Positions 50,660 through 58,492 of a DNA stretch of 64,000 nucleotides are shown in pieces. Position numbers and translations under genes: made by a program. Under the pieces are notes generated by a model. That model saw only the letters and a program-made list of their open reading frames with translations. It was not told the origin of the DNA and did not search any database. The stretch comes from Sphingobacteriaceae bacterium (lineage in GTDB: Bacteria; Bacteroidota; Bacteroidia; B-17B0; Aurantibacillaceae): NCBI GenBank assembly GCA_002319075.1, contig NVQB01000001.1, positions 4,278,001 through 4,342,000 of the forward strand, written 5' to 3'. Positions within the stretch are counted from its first letter, which is position 1. Each line of letters begins with the position of its first letter.

Positions 50660-51238
50660 ATGTCAACAACAAATCTCCTCCCAACCCTGGAATTTAAAAC
50701 GACCAAAACCTTTGAGAGCTGGCTGGAGAAAAATCACGAAAACTCCGCCGGACTTTGGCTCAAAGTGTATAAGAAAGATTCCGGGCAAAAGACCATCAGT
50801 TATGCAGAAGCATTGGAGGTAGCCCTTTGTTATGGCTGGATCGATGCTCAAAAAAAATCTTATGACGAAGTGGCCTGGCTGCAAAAATTTTGTCCCAGGA
50901 AAACAAAAAGCATCTGGTCTAAAATAAACACAGAACATGTGGAAAGATTGACACGGGAAGGCAGAATGAAAGCCGCAGGAATAAAAGCGGTGGAGCAGGC
51001 CAAAGCAGGGGGCAGCTGGGCAAAGGCTTATGATTCTCCAGGCAAATCCACCATCCCAGAAGATTTTTTAAAAGAGCTTCACAAAAATAAAAAAGCAGAA
51101 ACGTTTTTTAAGACGCTCAACAAAACCAATCTTTTCTCTATCAGCTTTCGGCTTCAGACCGCCAAAAAAGAAGAGACCAGGAATAAGCGTATGAAAGAAA
51201 TTATCCTGATGCTTGCCAAAGGGGAGAAGTTTCATTAA
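50660..51238 (+). CDS. YdeI/OmpD-associated family protein
   Basis: 192 residues with the family's N-terminal block (FESWLEKNHENSAGLWLKVY), the core EALEVALCYGWIDAQKK, FCPRKTKSIWSKINTEHVER and a C-terminal helical part (TAKKEETRNKRMKEII). Despite the name its biochemical role is unknown. Cytoplasmic, no signal. Stands alone before the ArsR operon. Confidence 0.9.
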   Translation: MSTTNLLPTLEFKTTKTFESWLEKNHENSAGLWLKVYKKDSGQKTISYAEALEVALCYGWIDAQKKSYDEVAWLQKFCPRKTKSIWSKINTEHVERLTREGRMKAAGIKAVEQAKAGGSWAKAYDSPGKSTIPEDFLKELHKNKKAETFFKTLNKTNLFSISFRLQTAKKEETRNKRMKEIILMLAKGEKFH

Positions 51239-51320
51239 AGAGCCCGGCTTCTTCACTAAAAGCGTTTTCTTGAAAGCGCTTATTTAGTAGTTCCACAAAA
51301 AAATGAAAATAAATTTGTTT

Positions 51321-51359
51321 CGTCAAATGACGACATGTATATTTGTCGTCAAATAACGA
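51321..51359. promoter_or_regulatory. Operator-like repeats before the ArsR gene
   Basis: CGTCAAATGACGA (51321-51333) and CGTCAAATAACGA (51347-51359) are direct repeats with a 26-base period. Between them GACGACA (51329-51335) and TGTCGTC (51344-51350) form an inverted repeat. They end 4 bases before the ArsR ATG, a fitting place for autorepression. Confidence 0.6.
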
Positions 51360-51362
51360 AAT

Positions 51363-51686
51363 ATGGAATTAAGAAGAGATGTGTTCCAGGCCATTGCCGA
51401 TCCTACAAGAAGAACAATTTTGGTGCTGCTGGCTGCAAATACGATGACGGCGGGGGCCATAGCAGACTCTTTCGATTCTGCCCGCTCCACAGTTTCTAAA
51501 CATTTACAAATTCTTACCGAATGTGAGCTTTTAAAACAAGACTCTAAAGGCAGGGAAATCTACTACCAATTAAACCCCTTAAAGATGAAAGAAGTCACTG
51601 ACTGGGCAGAACAGTTCCGCGAGTTGTGGGAAGGAAGATTTAAACACATGGATGCAGTTTTAAAAAAAATAAAAACTAAAAAATAG
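51363..51686 (+). CDS. ArsR-family HTH regulator
   Basis: 107 residues: [20 protein letters not shown], winged HTH with [19 protein letters not shown] and [15 protein letters not shown]. This subfamily, without metal-binding Cys, is usually paired with AHSA1/SRPBCC genes, as here. It heads a four-gene operon and probably represses it through the repeats at 51321. Confidence 0.93.
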   Translation: MELRRDVFQAIADPTRRTILVLLAANTMTAGAIADSFDSARSTVSKHLQILTECELLKQDSKGREIYYQLNPLKMKEVTDWAEQFRELWEGRFKHMDAVLKKIKTKK

Positions 51687-51691
51687 AAACG

Positions 51692-52099
51692 ATGAAGTAT
51701 TCACTTTTAAAAAGCGCGGGCGCTATCGTGGCAGGTATGGCGGCAGGAGCTGTGTTGTCTGTGATGACAGATAAAATTTTAGAAAGTACAGGCCTTATGA
51801 AAACCGATCCCTTCGATGCAAATCCTCCGGGTCTCATAGCAGTGGTTGTGTTCTACCGAACATTATTCAATCTTTTGGGTGCTTTTGTAGCCGCTAAACT
51901 GGCTCCGTCAAAACCCATGAAACATGCTCTGATTCTTGGAGTTATTGGAACGGCGATTGGAATACTTGGTACTGTAACCATGTGGCACATACCGCCGCAT
52001 TGGTATCCTATCTCCCTGGTAATACTTACCATGCCTGCTGCCTGGCTGGGAGGACAATTAGCTATTAAAACCTCTAAACTTAAAAACATAGAAAAATGA
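51692..52099 (+). CDS. Hypothetical membrane protein, 135 aa
   Basis: Four hydrophobic segments (SAGAIVAGMAAGAVLSVMTD; VVFYRTLFNLLGAFVAAKLA; LILGVIGTAIGILGTVTMW; LVILTMPAAWLGGQLA). Family not recognised, though such proteins often sit in ArsR-AHSA1 operons. It starts 5 bases after arsR and overlaps the next gene by 4. Confidence 0.75.
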   Translation: MKYSLLKSAGAIVAGMAAGAVLSVMTDKILESTGLMKTDPFDANPPGLIAVVVFYRTLFNLLGAFVAAKLAPSKPMKHALILGVIGTAIGILGTVTMWHIPPHWYPISLVILTMPAAWLGGQLAIKTSKLKNIEK

Positions 52100-52530
52100 T
52101 TCATCCGCTTTATCCCTGTTTGTGGTTTGAAAATCAAGCCCAACAAGCTGCAAAGTTCTATTGCAGCGTATTTCCAAATTCAAAAATTTTAAACGAATCA
52201 CAGATGGTGGTAAATATAGAATTAAACGGCAAACGGTTTATGCTGCTTAACGACAGGCGGCCGCCACATAAATTTAACGAAGCCGTGTCTTTTGTCATTA
52301 CATGTGAGAACCAGGAAGAGATAGACTATTATTGGAATAAGCTAACAGCAGATGGAGGCGAAGAAAATATGTGCGGCTGGTGTAGTGATAAATACGGTTT
52401 ATCCTGGCAGGTGATTCCTGCTGTGTTGGGAGAGCTGATGGCTGATCCTGAAATAGCTCAAAAGGTAGTTCAGGCCTTTATGAAAATGAAAAAGTTTGAT
52501 ATTGAAACATTAAAACAAGCAGCTTTATGA
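52096..52530 (+). CDS. VOC-family (PhnB/3-demethylubiquinone-like) protein
   Basis: 144 residues: IHPLYPCLWFENQAQQAAKF, YCSVFPNSKI, GKRFMLLNDRRPPHKFNEAV, WCSDKYGLSWQVIPAVLGEL, typical of the PhnB subfamily of glyoxalase-fold proteins. Substrate unknown. It overlaps both neighbours by 4 bases (ATGA type), so translation is coupled. Confidence 0.9.
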   Translation: MIHPLYPCLWFENQAQQAAKFYCSVFPNSKILNESQMVVNIELNGKRFMLLNDRRPPHKFNEAVSFVITCENQEEIDYYWNKLTADGGEENMCGWCSDKYGLSWQVIPAVLGELMADPEIAQKVVQAFMKMKKFDIETLKQAAL

Positions 52531-53018
52531 CAAAACATCTTTCAGTTAGTAAAATTTTTGATGCCCCTGTAGAAGACGTCTGGCAAATTTGGACCGATGC
52601 CGGGTTATTAAAATTGTGGTGGGGTCCCGATAAATTTATTTGTGATATAGCGCAGGTAGACTTTCGGGTAGGCGGCACCACCCTTATCAATATGAAAGCT
52701 CCGCAAGCCTTTGGAGGAGCTGAGCATTTCAGTACTTGGACTTACACAAAAATAGATTTGTATGAGTCGATAGAATACATTCAAAATCTTGCAGACAAGC
52801 AAGGCGTGAAACAGAAACCCACAGCAGTAGGAATGCCCGCTGATTTTCCCGAAGACATAAGAACCCTGGTGACTTTCAAACGCATTTCTGAAAATACCAC
52901 CGAGATGACTGTAAATGAATATGCCGATTTCGGACAAACGTCACACTTTGCGAAAATTGGGCTGGAACAATGTTTTGAGAAAATTGCGAAAATCTTCGCC
53001 GATCGCAAAACACAATAA
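52527..53018 (+). CDS. SRPBCC/AHSA1-domain protein
   Basis: 163 residues with SKIFDAPVEDVWQIWTDAGL, LKLWWGPDKF and the closing helix (FAKIGLEQCFEKIAKIF), a hydrophobic ligand-binding Bet v1-like fold. Last gene of the ArsR operon. The ligand and role are unknown. Confidence 0.92.
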   Translation: MTKHLSVSKIFDAPVEDVWQIWTDAGLLKLWWGPDKFICDIAQVDFRVGGTTLINMKAPQAFGGAEHFSTWTYTKIDLYESIEYIQNLADKQGVKQKPTAVGMPADFPEDIRTLVTFKRISENTTEMTVNEYADFGQTSHFAKIGLEQCFEKIAKIFADRKTQ

Positions 53019-53052
53019 AACGAAAGATCGCGAATGCTAGCCGTGAATTGCT

Positions 53053-53913
53053 TTAGAAGATCTTGAGGACGGGTTTGGCCTGGTAATGAAAAGCAACCAC
53101 GGGAATAGTGGCATGGCGGCTTACCGTCCTGGTGATACTTTTTCCGAACACGTGATCGAAAAAGCTCCGGTAATGTGTGGCCATCATCAACATGTCTGTC
53201 GATTGATCTTCCAGGTACTCTTCGAGGCGTTGTGCGATGTTAAAACCATGAATGATCTGGAAAGATAAGTTAAAATATGTAGTGACATTTTCTACCTTCT
53301 CCATAAAGTTTTTCATCAATGTTTTTTCTTCGTCAGCACCAATAATAGAATCGCAGATATGTAATATGGTAAGTTGAGCCCCACTTACCTGGGCCAGGTC
53401 AACGGCTTTTTGAATGGCTTCCAAATCACTTTTATGATAATCGGTAGCGTAAGTGATTTTTTTAATGGTTTTGCCAGGGTTAAACTCCGCAGGGATTGCC
53501 ACTACAGGGCAATCCGCCTTTTCTATCACTTTAAGACTCACGCTTCCAAAAGCCATGCTGGCGGCGCCGGTTTTTCCCTTGTTGCCCATCACTATCATTT
53601 CTGGTTTTTCAGCGCGGGCATAGTTTAAAATTGTATCCGGGGCAATTCCTTCTTCCATAAGGCATTCATAAGCGGTAAGTCCTGAAGCTTTTAGTTTTTG
53701 TTCCATGAGTTTTAAATTCAAGTCAGCTTCTTCTTTCAACATGCGTCGTTCTTCGTTAAGTACCGCAAACGATATTTCTGCTATAGGGGCAACCACCTGG
53801 TAAACATGCAGTATGCTCAATTTATAATTTAAATTTTTGGCCAGAGAGAGTGCGTAGTTAAAAGCGGTATCTGCAGGTCCTGAAAAGTCAGTGGGAATAA
53901 GAATAGTTTTCAT
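53053..53913 (-). CDS. Universal stress protein, tandem-domain
   Basis: 286 residues. Domain 1: MKTILIPTDFSGPADTAFNY with EMIVMGNKGKTGAASMAFGS, the complete nucleotide-binding motif. Domain 2 (about 150-286): ITYATDYHKSDLEAIQKAVD, then MATHYRSFFDHVFGKSITR. The FNR-type box at 53983 is centred 76.5 bases upstream, as for other Usp genes here. Confidence 0.94.
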   Translation of the reverse strand: MKTILIPTDFSGPADTAFNYALSLAKNLNYKLSILHVYQVVAPIAEISFAVLNEERRMLKEEADLNLKLMEQKLKASGLTAYECLMEEGIAPDTILNYARAEKPEMIVMGNKGKTGAASMAFGSVSLKVIEKADCPVVAIPAEFNPGKTIKKITYATDYHKSDLEAIQKAVDLAQVSGAQLTILHICDSIIGADEEKTLMKNFMEKVENVTTYFNLSFQIIHGFNIAQRLEEYLEDQSTDMLMMATHYRSFFDHVFGKSITRTVSRHATIPVVAFHYQAKPVLKIF

Positions 53914-53982
53914 GGTTATAATTTATACCGCAAAGTTATTTGTGGAATAAGAAAGCAGCAAGGACGAATGTCATAGATGAAA

Positions 53983-53996
53983 CTGATCTATATCAA
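53983..53996. promoter_or_regulatory. FNR-type box CTGAT-CTAT-ATCAA
   Basis: TGAT-N4-ATCA core centred 76.5 bases before the Usp ATG at 53913 (minus strand). Confidence 0.65.
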
Positions 53997-54067
53997 TCCT
54001 GCAAGCTAGCTGGTTAAGAGCTGTTTCGTGCAAATGAAAAAGGATCGTGTTTAATAAAAGTTTAAAA

Positions 54068-54081
54068 ATGATTAAGATCAT
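54068..54081. promoter_or_regulatory. FNR-type box ATGAT-TAAG-ATCAT
   Basis: Symmetrical site centred 80.5 bases before the ATG at 54155. Confidence 0.6.
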
Positions 54082-54090
54082 CTTTTGTAC

Positions 54091-54104
54091 CTGATCTGTG
54101 TCAC
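54091..54104. promoter_or_regulatory. FNR-type box CTGAT-CTGT-GTCAC
   Basis: TGAT-N4-GTCA core, 23 bases after the previous box and centred 57.5 bases before the ATG at 54155. Confidence 0.5.
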
Positions 54105-54154
54105 CTTTCAGCAGAAGAAGGGGACGTAATTTTGAGCTATAAAAACCAATCATC

Positions 54155-54487
54155 ATGACTACTCTCACTAAAACCTACAATCCTTCGCACAGCAATGCTC
54201 AAACAGATCACTCCGCTACTTTTTACGCACGCCTGATAAAAAAATTAGAGTTCAGTTACTTCGGTCTGATCGCTTTAAGTATTCTTATCAGTAGTTGTTT
54301 AGGAGGAATTACGACTATGCAAATTTTTGAACACGATGCTCCTTTAATTGAATTTATTTTAAGTGTAAGCTTTACAATGGCTGTGCTTGTAGCTTGCCTT
54401 TCGCAGGCTCCGGCAAAATGGATCGTAAATCTCTTCACATTAAGTATCCTCGTAAATACTGTTTTGTTGATTATTAACCTGATCTAA
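54155..54487 (+). CDS. Hypothetical membrane protein, 110 aa
   Basis: A polar N-terminal 35 residues, then three hydrophobic segments (FGLIALSILISSCLGGITTM; FILSVSFTMAVLVACLSQAP; IVNLFTLSILVNTVLLIIN). Family unknown. It has two FNR-type boxes upstream and a strong terminator downstream, so it is a well-bounded single-gene unit of the low-oxygen regulon. Confidence 0.75.
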   Translation: MTTLTKTYNPSHSNAQTDHSATFYARLIKKLEFSYFGLIALSILISSCLGGITTMQIFEHDAPLIEFILSVSFTMAVLVACLSQAPAKWIVNLFTLSILVNTVLLIINLI

Positions 54488-54497
54488 ACAAAGCTGC

Positions 54498-54534
54498 ATC
54501 CGGCCTTGACTTGTGGGTTGAGGCCGGATTTTTT
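54498..54534 (+). terminator. Strong hairpin terminator
   Basis: ATCCGGCCT (54498-54506) pairs with AGGCCGGAT (54521-54529), followed by TTTTTT. It ends the gene at 54155-54487. Confidence 0.9.
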
Positions 54535-54717
54535 ATGCTTGTAATTTTGTGAGATGCTAACTGGCAGATCATAGAAAATTGGGAGCATGATGGTAAAAGG
54601 ATGTTAGGAGTTTTTTAAAAAGCGGGAGAAGGTGCCCAAAAAGGCCCGGAATCAATCAGCAGCTTCACCATTTAGTTGATTTCCGTCAATATTTCGCATA
54701 TTGCTGAATAAAAGAAG

Positions 54718-54909
54718 TTGGCAAAAGGGAGTGTTATTCTAGTTAACAAAAATTATAAATTTATAACTAAAACTAAAAAGCAGGATTTGGTTTTTTGCGA
54801 ACTCAAATCCTATACTTACATCCTATTTAACGACTATGCAGTGTTCGAAACAGCATTTAAAAATAATCAGGTTAGTTGTTCAGCTCAAACCAGCTGCGCG
54901 TGGAAGTGA
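54718..54909 (+). pseudogene. LytTR-like DNA-binding domain fragment
   Basis: The frame has no ATG (TTG at 54718) and encodes KQDLVFCELKSYTYILFNDY, which resembles the first strands of a LytTR domain (DIxYCExxxxYTxI). It stops about 30 residues later without the rest of the domain. Probably a relic of a LytTR regulator, or chance similarity. The remaining parts of 54535-55067 hold only an inverted repeat at 54983. Confidence 0.3.
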
Positions 54910-54982
54910 CGTGGAGTGTGAAGTACACCAGAATAAATGAATTTAAATAAACATGTTGATTCATGAGTATAAATTTTTCAAC

Positions 54983-54998
54983 CACTTCAAATGAAGTG
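54983..54998. promoter_or_regulatory. Palindrome CACTTCA-AA-TGAAGTG
   Basis: A perfect 7-2-7 inverted repeat, 70 bases before the ATG of the Crp/Fnr gene at 55068; a candidate operator unlike the FNR-type boxes. Confidence 0.4.
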
Positions 54999-55067
54999 TT
55001 GACGCCCGGTTTATAAAGTTCTTAGCGCATTCGCACAAACAGGCAGTGAAGTAAGTTCGTAAAAAGT

Positions 55068-55631
55068 ATGGAAAATTTATTTAGATTTTTTGATCAGTTT
55101 AACCCCCTTTCTGCAGAGGCTAAAAAAGCTATCACAAGCATTTCAAAAGTGGTTTCCGAAAAAAAGAATGGTGAACTGCAATCTATTGGGCATACCTGCA
55201 AAACCATCTACTTTATTAATAAGGGCAGTGCCAGAATATATTACTTCAAAGATGGCAAGGACATTACAGAAAGTTTTTCTTTTGAAAACAACATGATTGT
55301 CCGGGTAGAAAGTCTTCTTTCCGGAGAACCGTCGCGGAAGGCTATCCACGTGCTGGAAGACACAGAATTTATAGCAGTTGATTCCCACAAACTCTTTCAG
55401 CTCTACGATACCCATCACGACATAGAACGTTTATTCAGGAAATTATTCGAAGCCGGGTATCTTGAAACGGTACATCGTCTCGAAAGTATTCAATTTCATA
55501 CAGCCGAACAGCGCTATGCTAAACTCATAAAGGAGATGCCGGATATACTTAAACGTGTTCCGTTAAAGCATGTTGCTTCTTATCTGGGTATTACACAGGT
55601 AAGTTTGAGTCGTATCAGGGCAACGAAATAA
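55068..55631 (+). CDS. Crp/Fnr-family transcription regulator
   Basis: 187 residues. cNMP-type beta roll (TIYFINKGSARIYYFKDGKD), linker TAEQRYAKLIKEMPDIL and HTH VASYLGITQVSLSRIRATK. Same Bacteroidota subgroup as the one at 48229. There is a single Cys (HTCKT), so no Fe-S cluster. Target unknown. Confidence 0.9.
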   Translation: MENLFRFFDQFNPLSAEAKKAITSISKVVSEKKNGELQSIGHTCKTIYFINKGSARIYYFKDGKDITESFSFENNMIVRVESLLSGEPSRKAIHVLEDTEFIAVDSHKLFQLYDTHHDIERLFRKLFEAGYLETVHRLESIQFHTAEQRYAKLIKEMPDILKRVPLKHVASYLGITQVSLSRIRATK

Positions 55632-55750
55632 TTATTTATCATATGTTAAACAGTTCTACAGGATTGTAAAATATCTTTACTTTTTGTTGGTTAGCTACAT
55701 GGAACACTTGCATTTTAAGAATTGCCGGAAAAACATATGTCCAAACCAAA

Positions 55751-55795
55751 GGCTTCAAGCAAACACCTAGGGGCAATCGAAGCCGCTTGTTTTTT
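55751..55795 (+). terminator. Hairpin with T-run in the 55632-55945 gap
   Basis: GGCTTC (55751-55756) pairs with GAAGCC (55779-55784). AAGC in the loop could also pair with GCTT just after the stem (55785-55788), giving a possible pseudoknot, and TTTTTT follows at 55790-55795. Most simply it is a terminator for the Crp/Fnr gene. No gene is seen in the rest of the gap. Confidence 0.5.
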
Positions 55796-55945
55796 AAAGT
55801 TTGATGGAGAAGCTTACTGATCTAAGTATAATGTTGAAGGTGTAGAAATCTTTGCACGAAAAAAAAAATTGGGGAACAAAATAAAATTACAAGAAAAATA
55901 ATAAACTTTGTCTGTCTAAATTTGTTACACTTCCAAGCTTTTAGT

Positions 55946-57088
55946 ATGAACCAAATAGAGGAGTTTTTAAGCAGTATCTTTGAAAGCAGTTTATGGCCAG
56001 CAAGGTGGCATTGTGGTTACTGGTCTGACTTTCACGGCTGGCTCTATATTGTGAGTGATCTTCTTATATGGGCGGCGTATTTTACCATACCACTTCTTAT
56101 TCTCAATTACCTTTCAAAACGAAACAGTATTCGGTTTCATAAGGCGTATTTATACTTTGCTGCGTTTATACTGGCGTGTGGTTTAACGCATCTGGTAGAT
56201 GCGGTGATGTTTTGGATTCCCGTTTACCGATTTAATGCTTTGCTTAGATTTGCTACGGCAATAATCAGCTGGTTAACCGTCTACCATTTATTTAAACTGC
56301 TCCCTACAGCTTTTTCTTTAAAGACTTCAGAAGAACTTGAAAAGGAGGTTGAGAGAAATGCCCGGTTGTTTAAAGAACTTGAGCAGTATAATTTGGAGCT
56401 AACAAAAGCAAATTCTGAACTCGAACATTTTACCTATATCTTGAGTCACGATTTAAGGGAACCCCTTCGTAAGATCCTCATATTTTCTGACGCACTTTCG
56501 AATTCAATAACGTTGCCGGCAGAAAAAAATACAGTCTTAAAAATCCAACGCAGTGCTGAACGGATGAAAAGTCTGATTCAAAATGTTTTGGAGTATGCGA
56601 GTACCGGTAAAGTAGACTCTATTACAGAAACGGTAGATCTCAACAGGATTATAAATGATATTCTGGTAGATCTTGAATTAACTATTGCTGAGAAAAAAGC
56701 GGTAGTAAAATTCGCTTCTTTACCGGATGTTCAGGGTGTAAAGTACCAAATAGGTCAGGTAGTACTCAACCTTATCACCAATGGTTTAAAATACTGTACG
56801 GAAATTCCCTGTATAGAAATTTCACACACTACTGTTGTGAAAAATAGTGATGGAAAAGACGTTCGCTTTTTGGAGATAAGTTTTAAAGATAACGGTATAG
56901 GGTTTGACGAGAAATATAAAAGCGATATATTTTTTCCTTTCAAACGTCTGGCAAACAAATCAGAATTTGAAGGTACCGGTATTGGCCTAGCCCTGGTAAA
57001 AAGAATAATTGAAGATCATAAAGGTTATGTGGATGTTGAGAGCAAACCAGGGGTGGGATCTGTTTTTAAGATTGCCTTGCCTTTATAA
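55946..57088 (+). CDS. Histidine kinase with ethylene-receptor-type membrane domain
   Basis: About 380 residues from ATG 55946; a TTG at 55922 is less likely. The N-terminal 130 residues hold three to four helices beginning WHCGYWSDFHGWLYIVSDLL. The residues that matter in plant ETR1 are all present: Asp38, Tyr45, Ile48, Pro49, and Cys78 and His82 in ACGLTH, each exactly 13 positions after ETR1 Asp25, Tyr32, Ile35, Pro36, Cys65 and His69. Cys65 and His69 bind the copper that holds ethylene. There is no GAF domain: a coiled coil leads straight to HisKA (LSHDLREPLRKIL) and HATPase (NLITNGLKYC, DNGIGF, GTGIGLALVKRI). No cognate receiver is adjacent. Confidence 0.9.
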   Translation: MNQIEEFLSSIFESSLWPARWHCGYWSDFHGWLYIVSDLLIWAAYFTIPLLILNYLSKRNSIRFHKAYLYFAAFILACGLTHLVDAVMFWIPVYRFNALLRFATAIISWLTVYHLFKLLPTAFSLKTSEELEKEVERNARLFKELEQYNLELTKANSELEHFTYILSHDLREPLRKILIFSDALSNSITLPAEKNTVLKIQRSAERMKSLIQNVLEYASTGKVDSITETVDLNRIINDILVDLELTIAEKKAVVKFASLPDVQGVKYQIGQVVLNLITNGLKYCTEIPCIEISHTTVVKNSDGKDVRFLEISFKDNGIGFDEKYKSDIFFPFKRLANKSEFEGTGIGLALVKRIIEDHKGYVDVESKPGVGSVFKIALPL

Positions 57089-57139
57089 AGAAACGTGCCG
57101 GAGGAAACGAAGAAGCATGGCTTTAAATTCTGATGTGAT

Positions 57140-58492
57140 TTAAGCTACCTTACTAAAAACGCCTTCTTTTGGAATGGTTTGCCAATAGCGCTTGTCAAAG
57201 CACAAACAAATATTTCTCAGGAAAGATTTTCCTGCTTCCGTCACATACAAATGTCCGGGTATCAGGTTAAGAAGTCCATCTTCTTCAAGAGGTATACAGC
57301 GTAATACGCCTTCCTGCAAAACGGAAAAATTATAGGAATCTTTTTCCCAGGTGGTTTGGTACTGACACATGAGGTTTAGAATGTGTTTGCGTACGATTTT
57401 ATCTTCGTTGCTAAGACAATGTCCTTTAAAGATGGGAAAAGTATTTTTATTTACTGCTGCTGTATAAGCTTCCACTTCCTTTATATTTTGAGCAAAGGCA
57501 TCCCAGGTATCGCTGATAGAAGAAGCGCCCAGGCCGATCATTAATTCGGTGTAGTTGCTGGTGTAGCCCATAAAATTGCGGTGTAGCGTTTTATTCTGAA
57601 AAGCTTTATATAAACTGTCGGAGGCCAGGGCAAAATGATCCATGCCTACATCGTGATAACCGGCGGCTTTAAATAAATTCAAACCGCTTTCATAAAGCAT
57701 TCTTTTTTGTACTCCATCGGGCAGATCGCGTTCTGTAAATTTCCGCTGTCCGGGCTTAAGCCAGGGCACATGGGCATAACTGTAAAAGGCAATGCGTTCT
57801 GGTTTTAACTCTATAACGGATTGAATCGTTTTGAGGAGTTTGGCTTGTTCCTGAAAGGGAAGACCATAAACAAGATCGAAGTTAATACTGGTGTAACCTA
57901 TTTCGCGCGCCATGGCTACCACCTTTTGCACATTCTCAAGTGGTTGAATGCGGTTGATGGCCAGCTGAACTTTTTCGTCAAGATCCTGCACACCAAAACT
58001 TACACGTCTGAATCCCAGGTCGTACAGCGTTTTCAGATGTTCTTTACTTGTATTGTTAGGATGGCCCTCAAAGCTAAATTCGGCATCGTCGCAAACTGCA
58101 GCGTTTGTGAGCAGTCCGGAGATTAATTTTTTGAGATTGGAGGCTGAGAAAAAAGTGGGAGTTCCGCCGCCCAGGTGCAGTTCGCGGATTCTTGGCACCT
58201 CTTTAAACAAATCAAGATACAAACTCCATTCTTTGAGCAAAGCATTTATATAGGGCTCTTCTACACCATGATTCACGGTAATGCGCGTATTGCAGGCGCA
58301 ATAGGTGCACAGGCTGTCGCAAAAAGGAAGATGAATGTAAATGCTGATGCCATCTGCATCATTGGTTTTTAAAAAGGTTTCTTTTACGCTTTGTTTCCAT
58401 TGCTCTTGGCTAACACGGTTTTCCCAATAGGGCAGCGTGGGGTAGCTGGTATAACGGGGCACTGCAACATTGTATTTGTCTATGAGCTTCAT
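57140..58492 (-). CDS. hemN: Oxygen-independent coproporphyrinogen III oxidase
   Basis: 450 residues, the normal length. The radical-SAM motif is CDSLCTYCAC (Cys58, Cys62, Cys65 plus Cys67), preceded by YTSYPTLPYW and followed by HLGGGTPTFFS and FEGHPNN. It decarboxylates coproporphyrinogen III without oxygen, for haem synthesis under anoxia. It overlaps the stop of the PLP decarboxylase gene by 4 bases, the third gene of an operon that starts with usp at 60655 and an FNR-type box. Confidence 0.97.
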   Translation of the reverse strand: MKLIDKYNVAVPRYTSYPTLPYWENRVSQEQWKQSVKETFLKTNDADGISIYIHLPFCDSLCTYCACNTRITVNHGVEEPYINALLKEWSLYLDLFKEVPRIRELHLGGGTPTFFSASNLKKLISGLLTNAAVCDDAEFSFEGHPNNTSKEHLKTLYDLGFRRVSFGVQDLDEKVQLAINRIQPLENVQKVVAMAREIGYTSINFDLVYGLPFQEQAKLLKTIQSVIELKPERIAFYSYAHVPWLKPGQRKFTERDLPDGVQKRMLYESGLNLFKAAGYHDVGMDHFALASDSLYKAFQNKTLHRNFMGYTSNYTELMIGLGASSISDTWDAFAQNIKEVEAYTAAVNKNTFPIFKGHCLSNEDKIVRKHILNLMCQYQTTWEKDSYNFSVLQEGVLRCIPLEEDGLLNLIPGHLYVTEAGKSFLRNICLCFDKRYWQTIPKEGVFSKVA

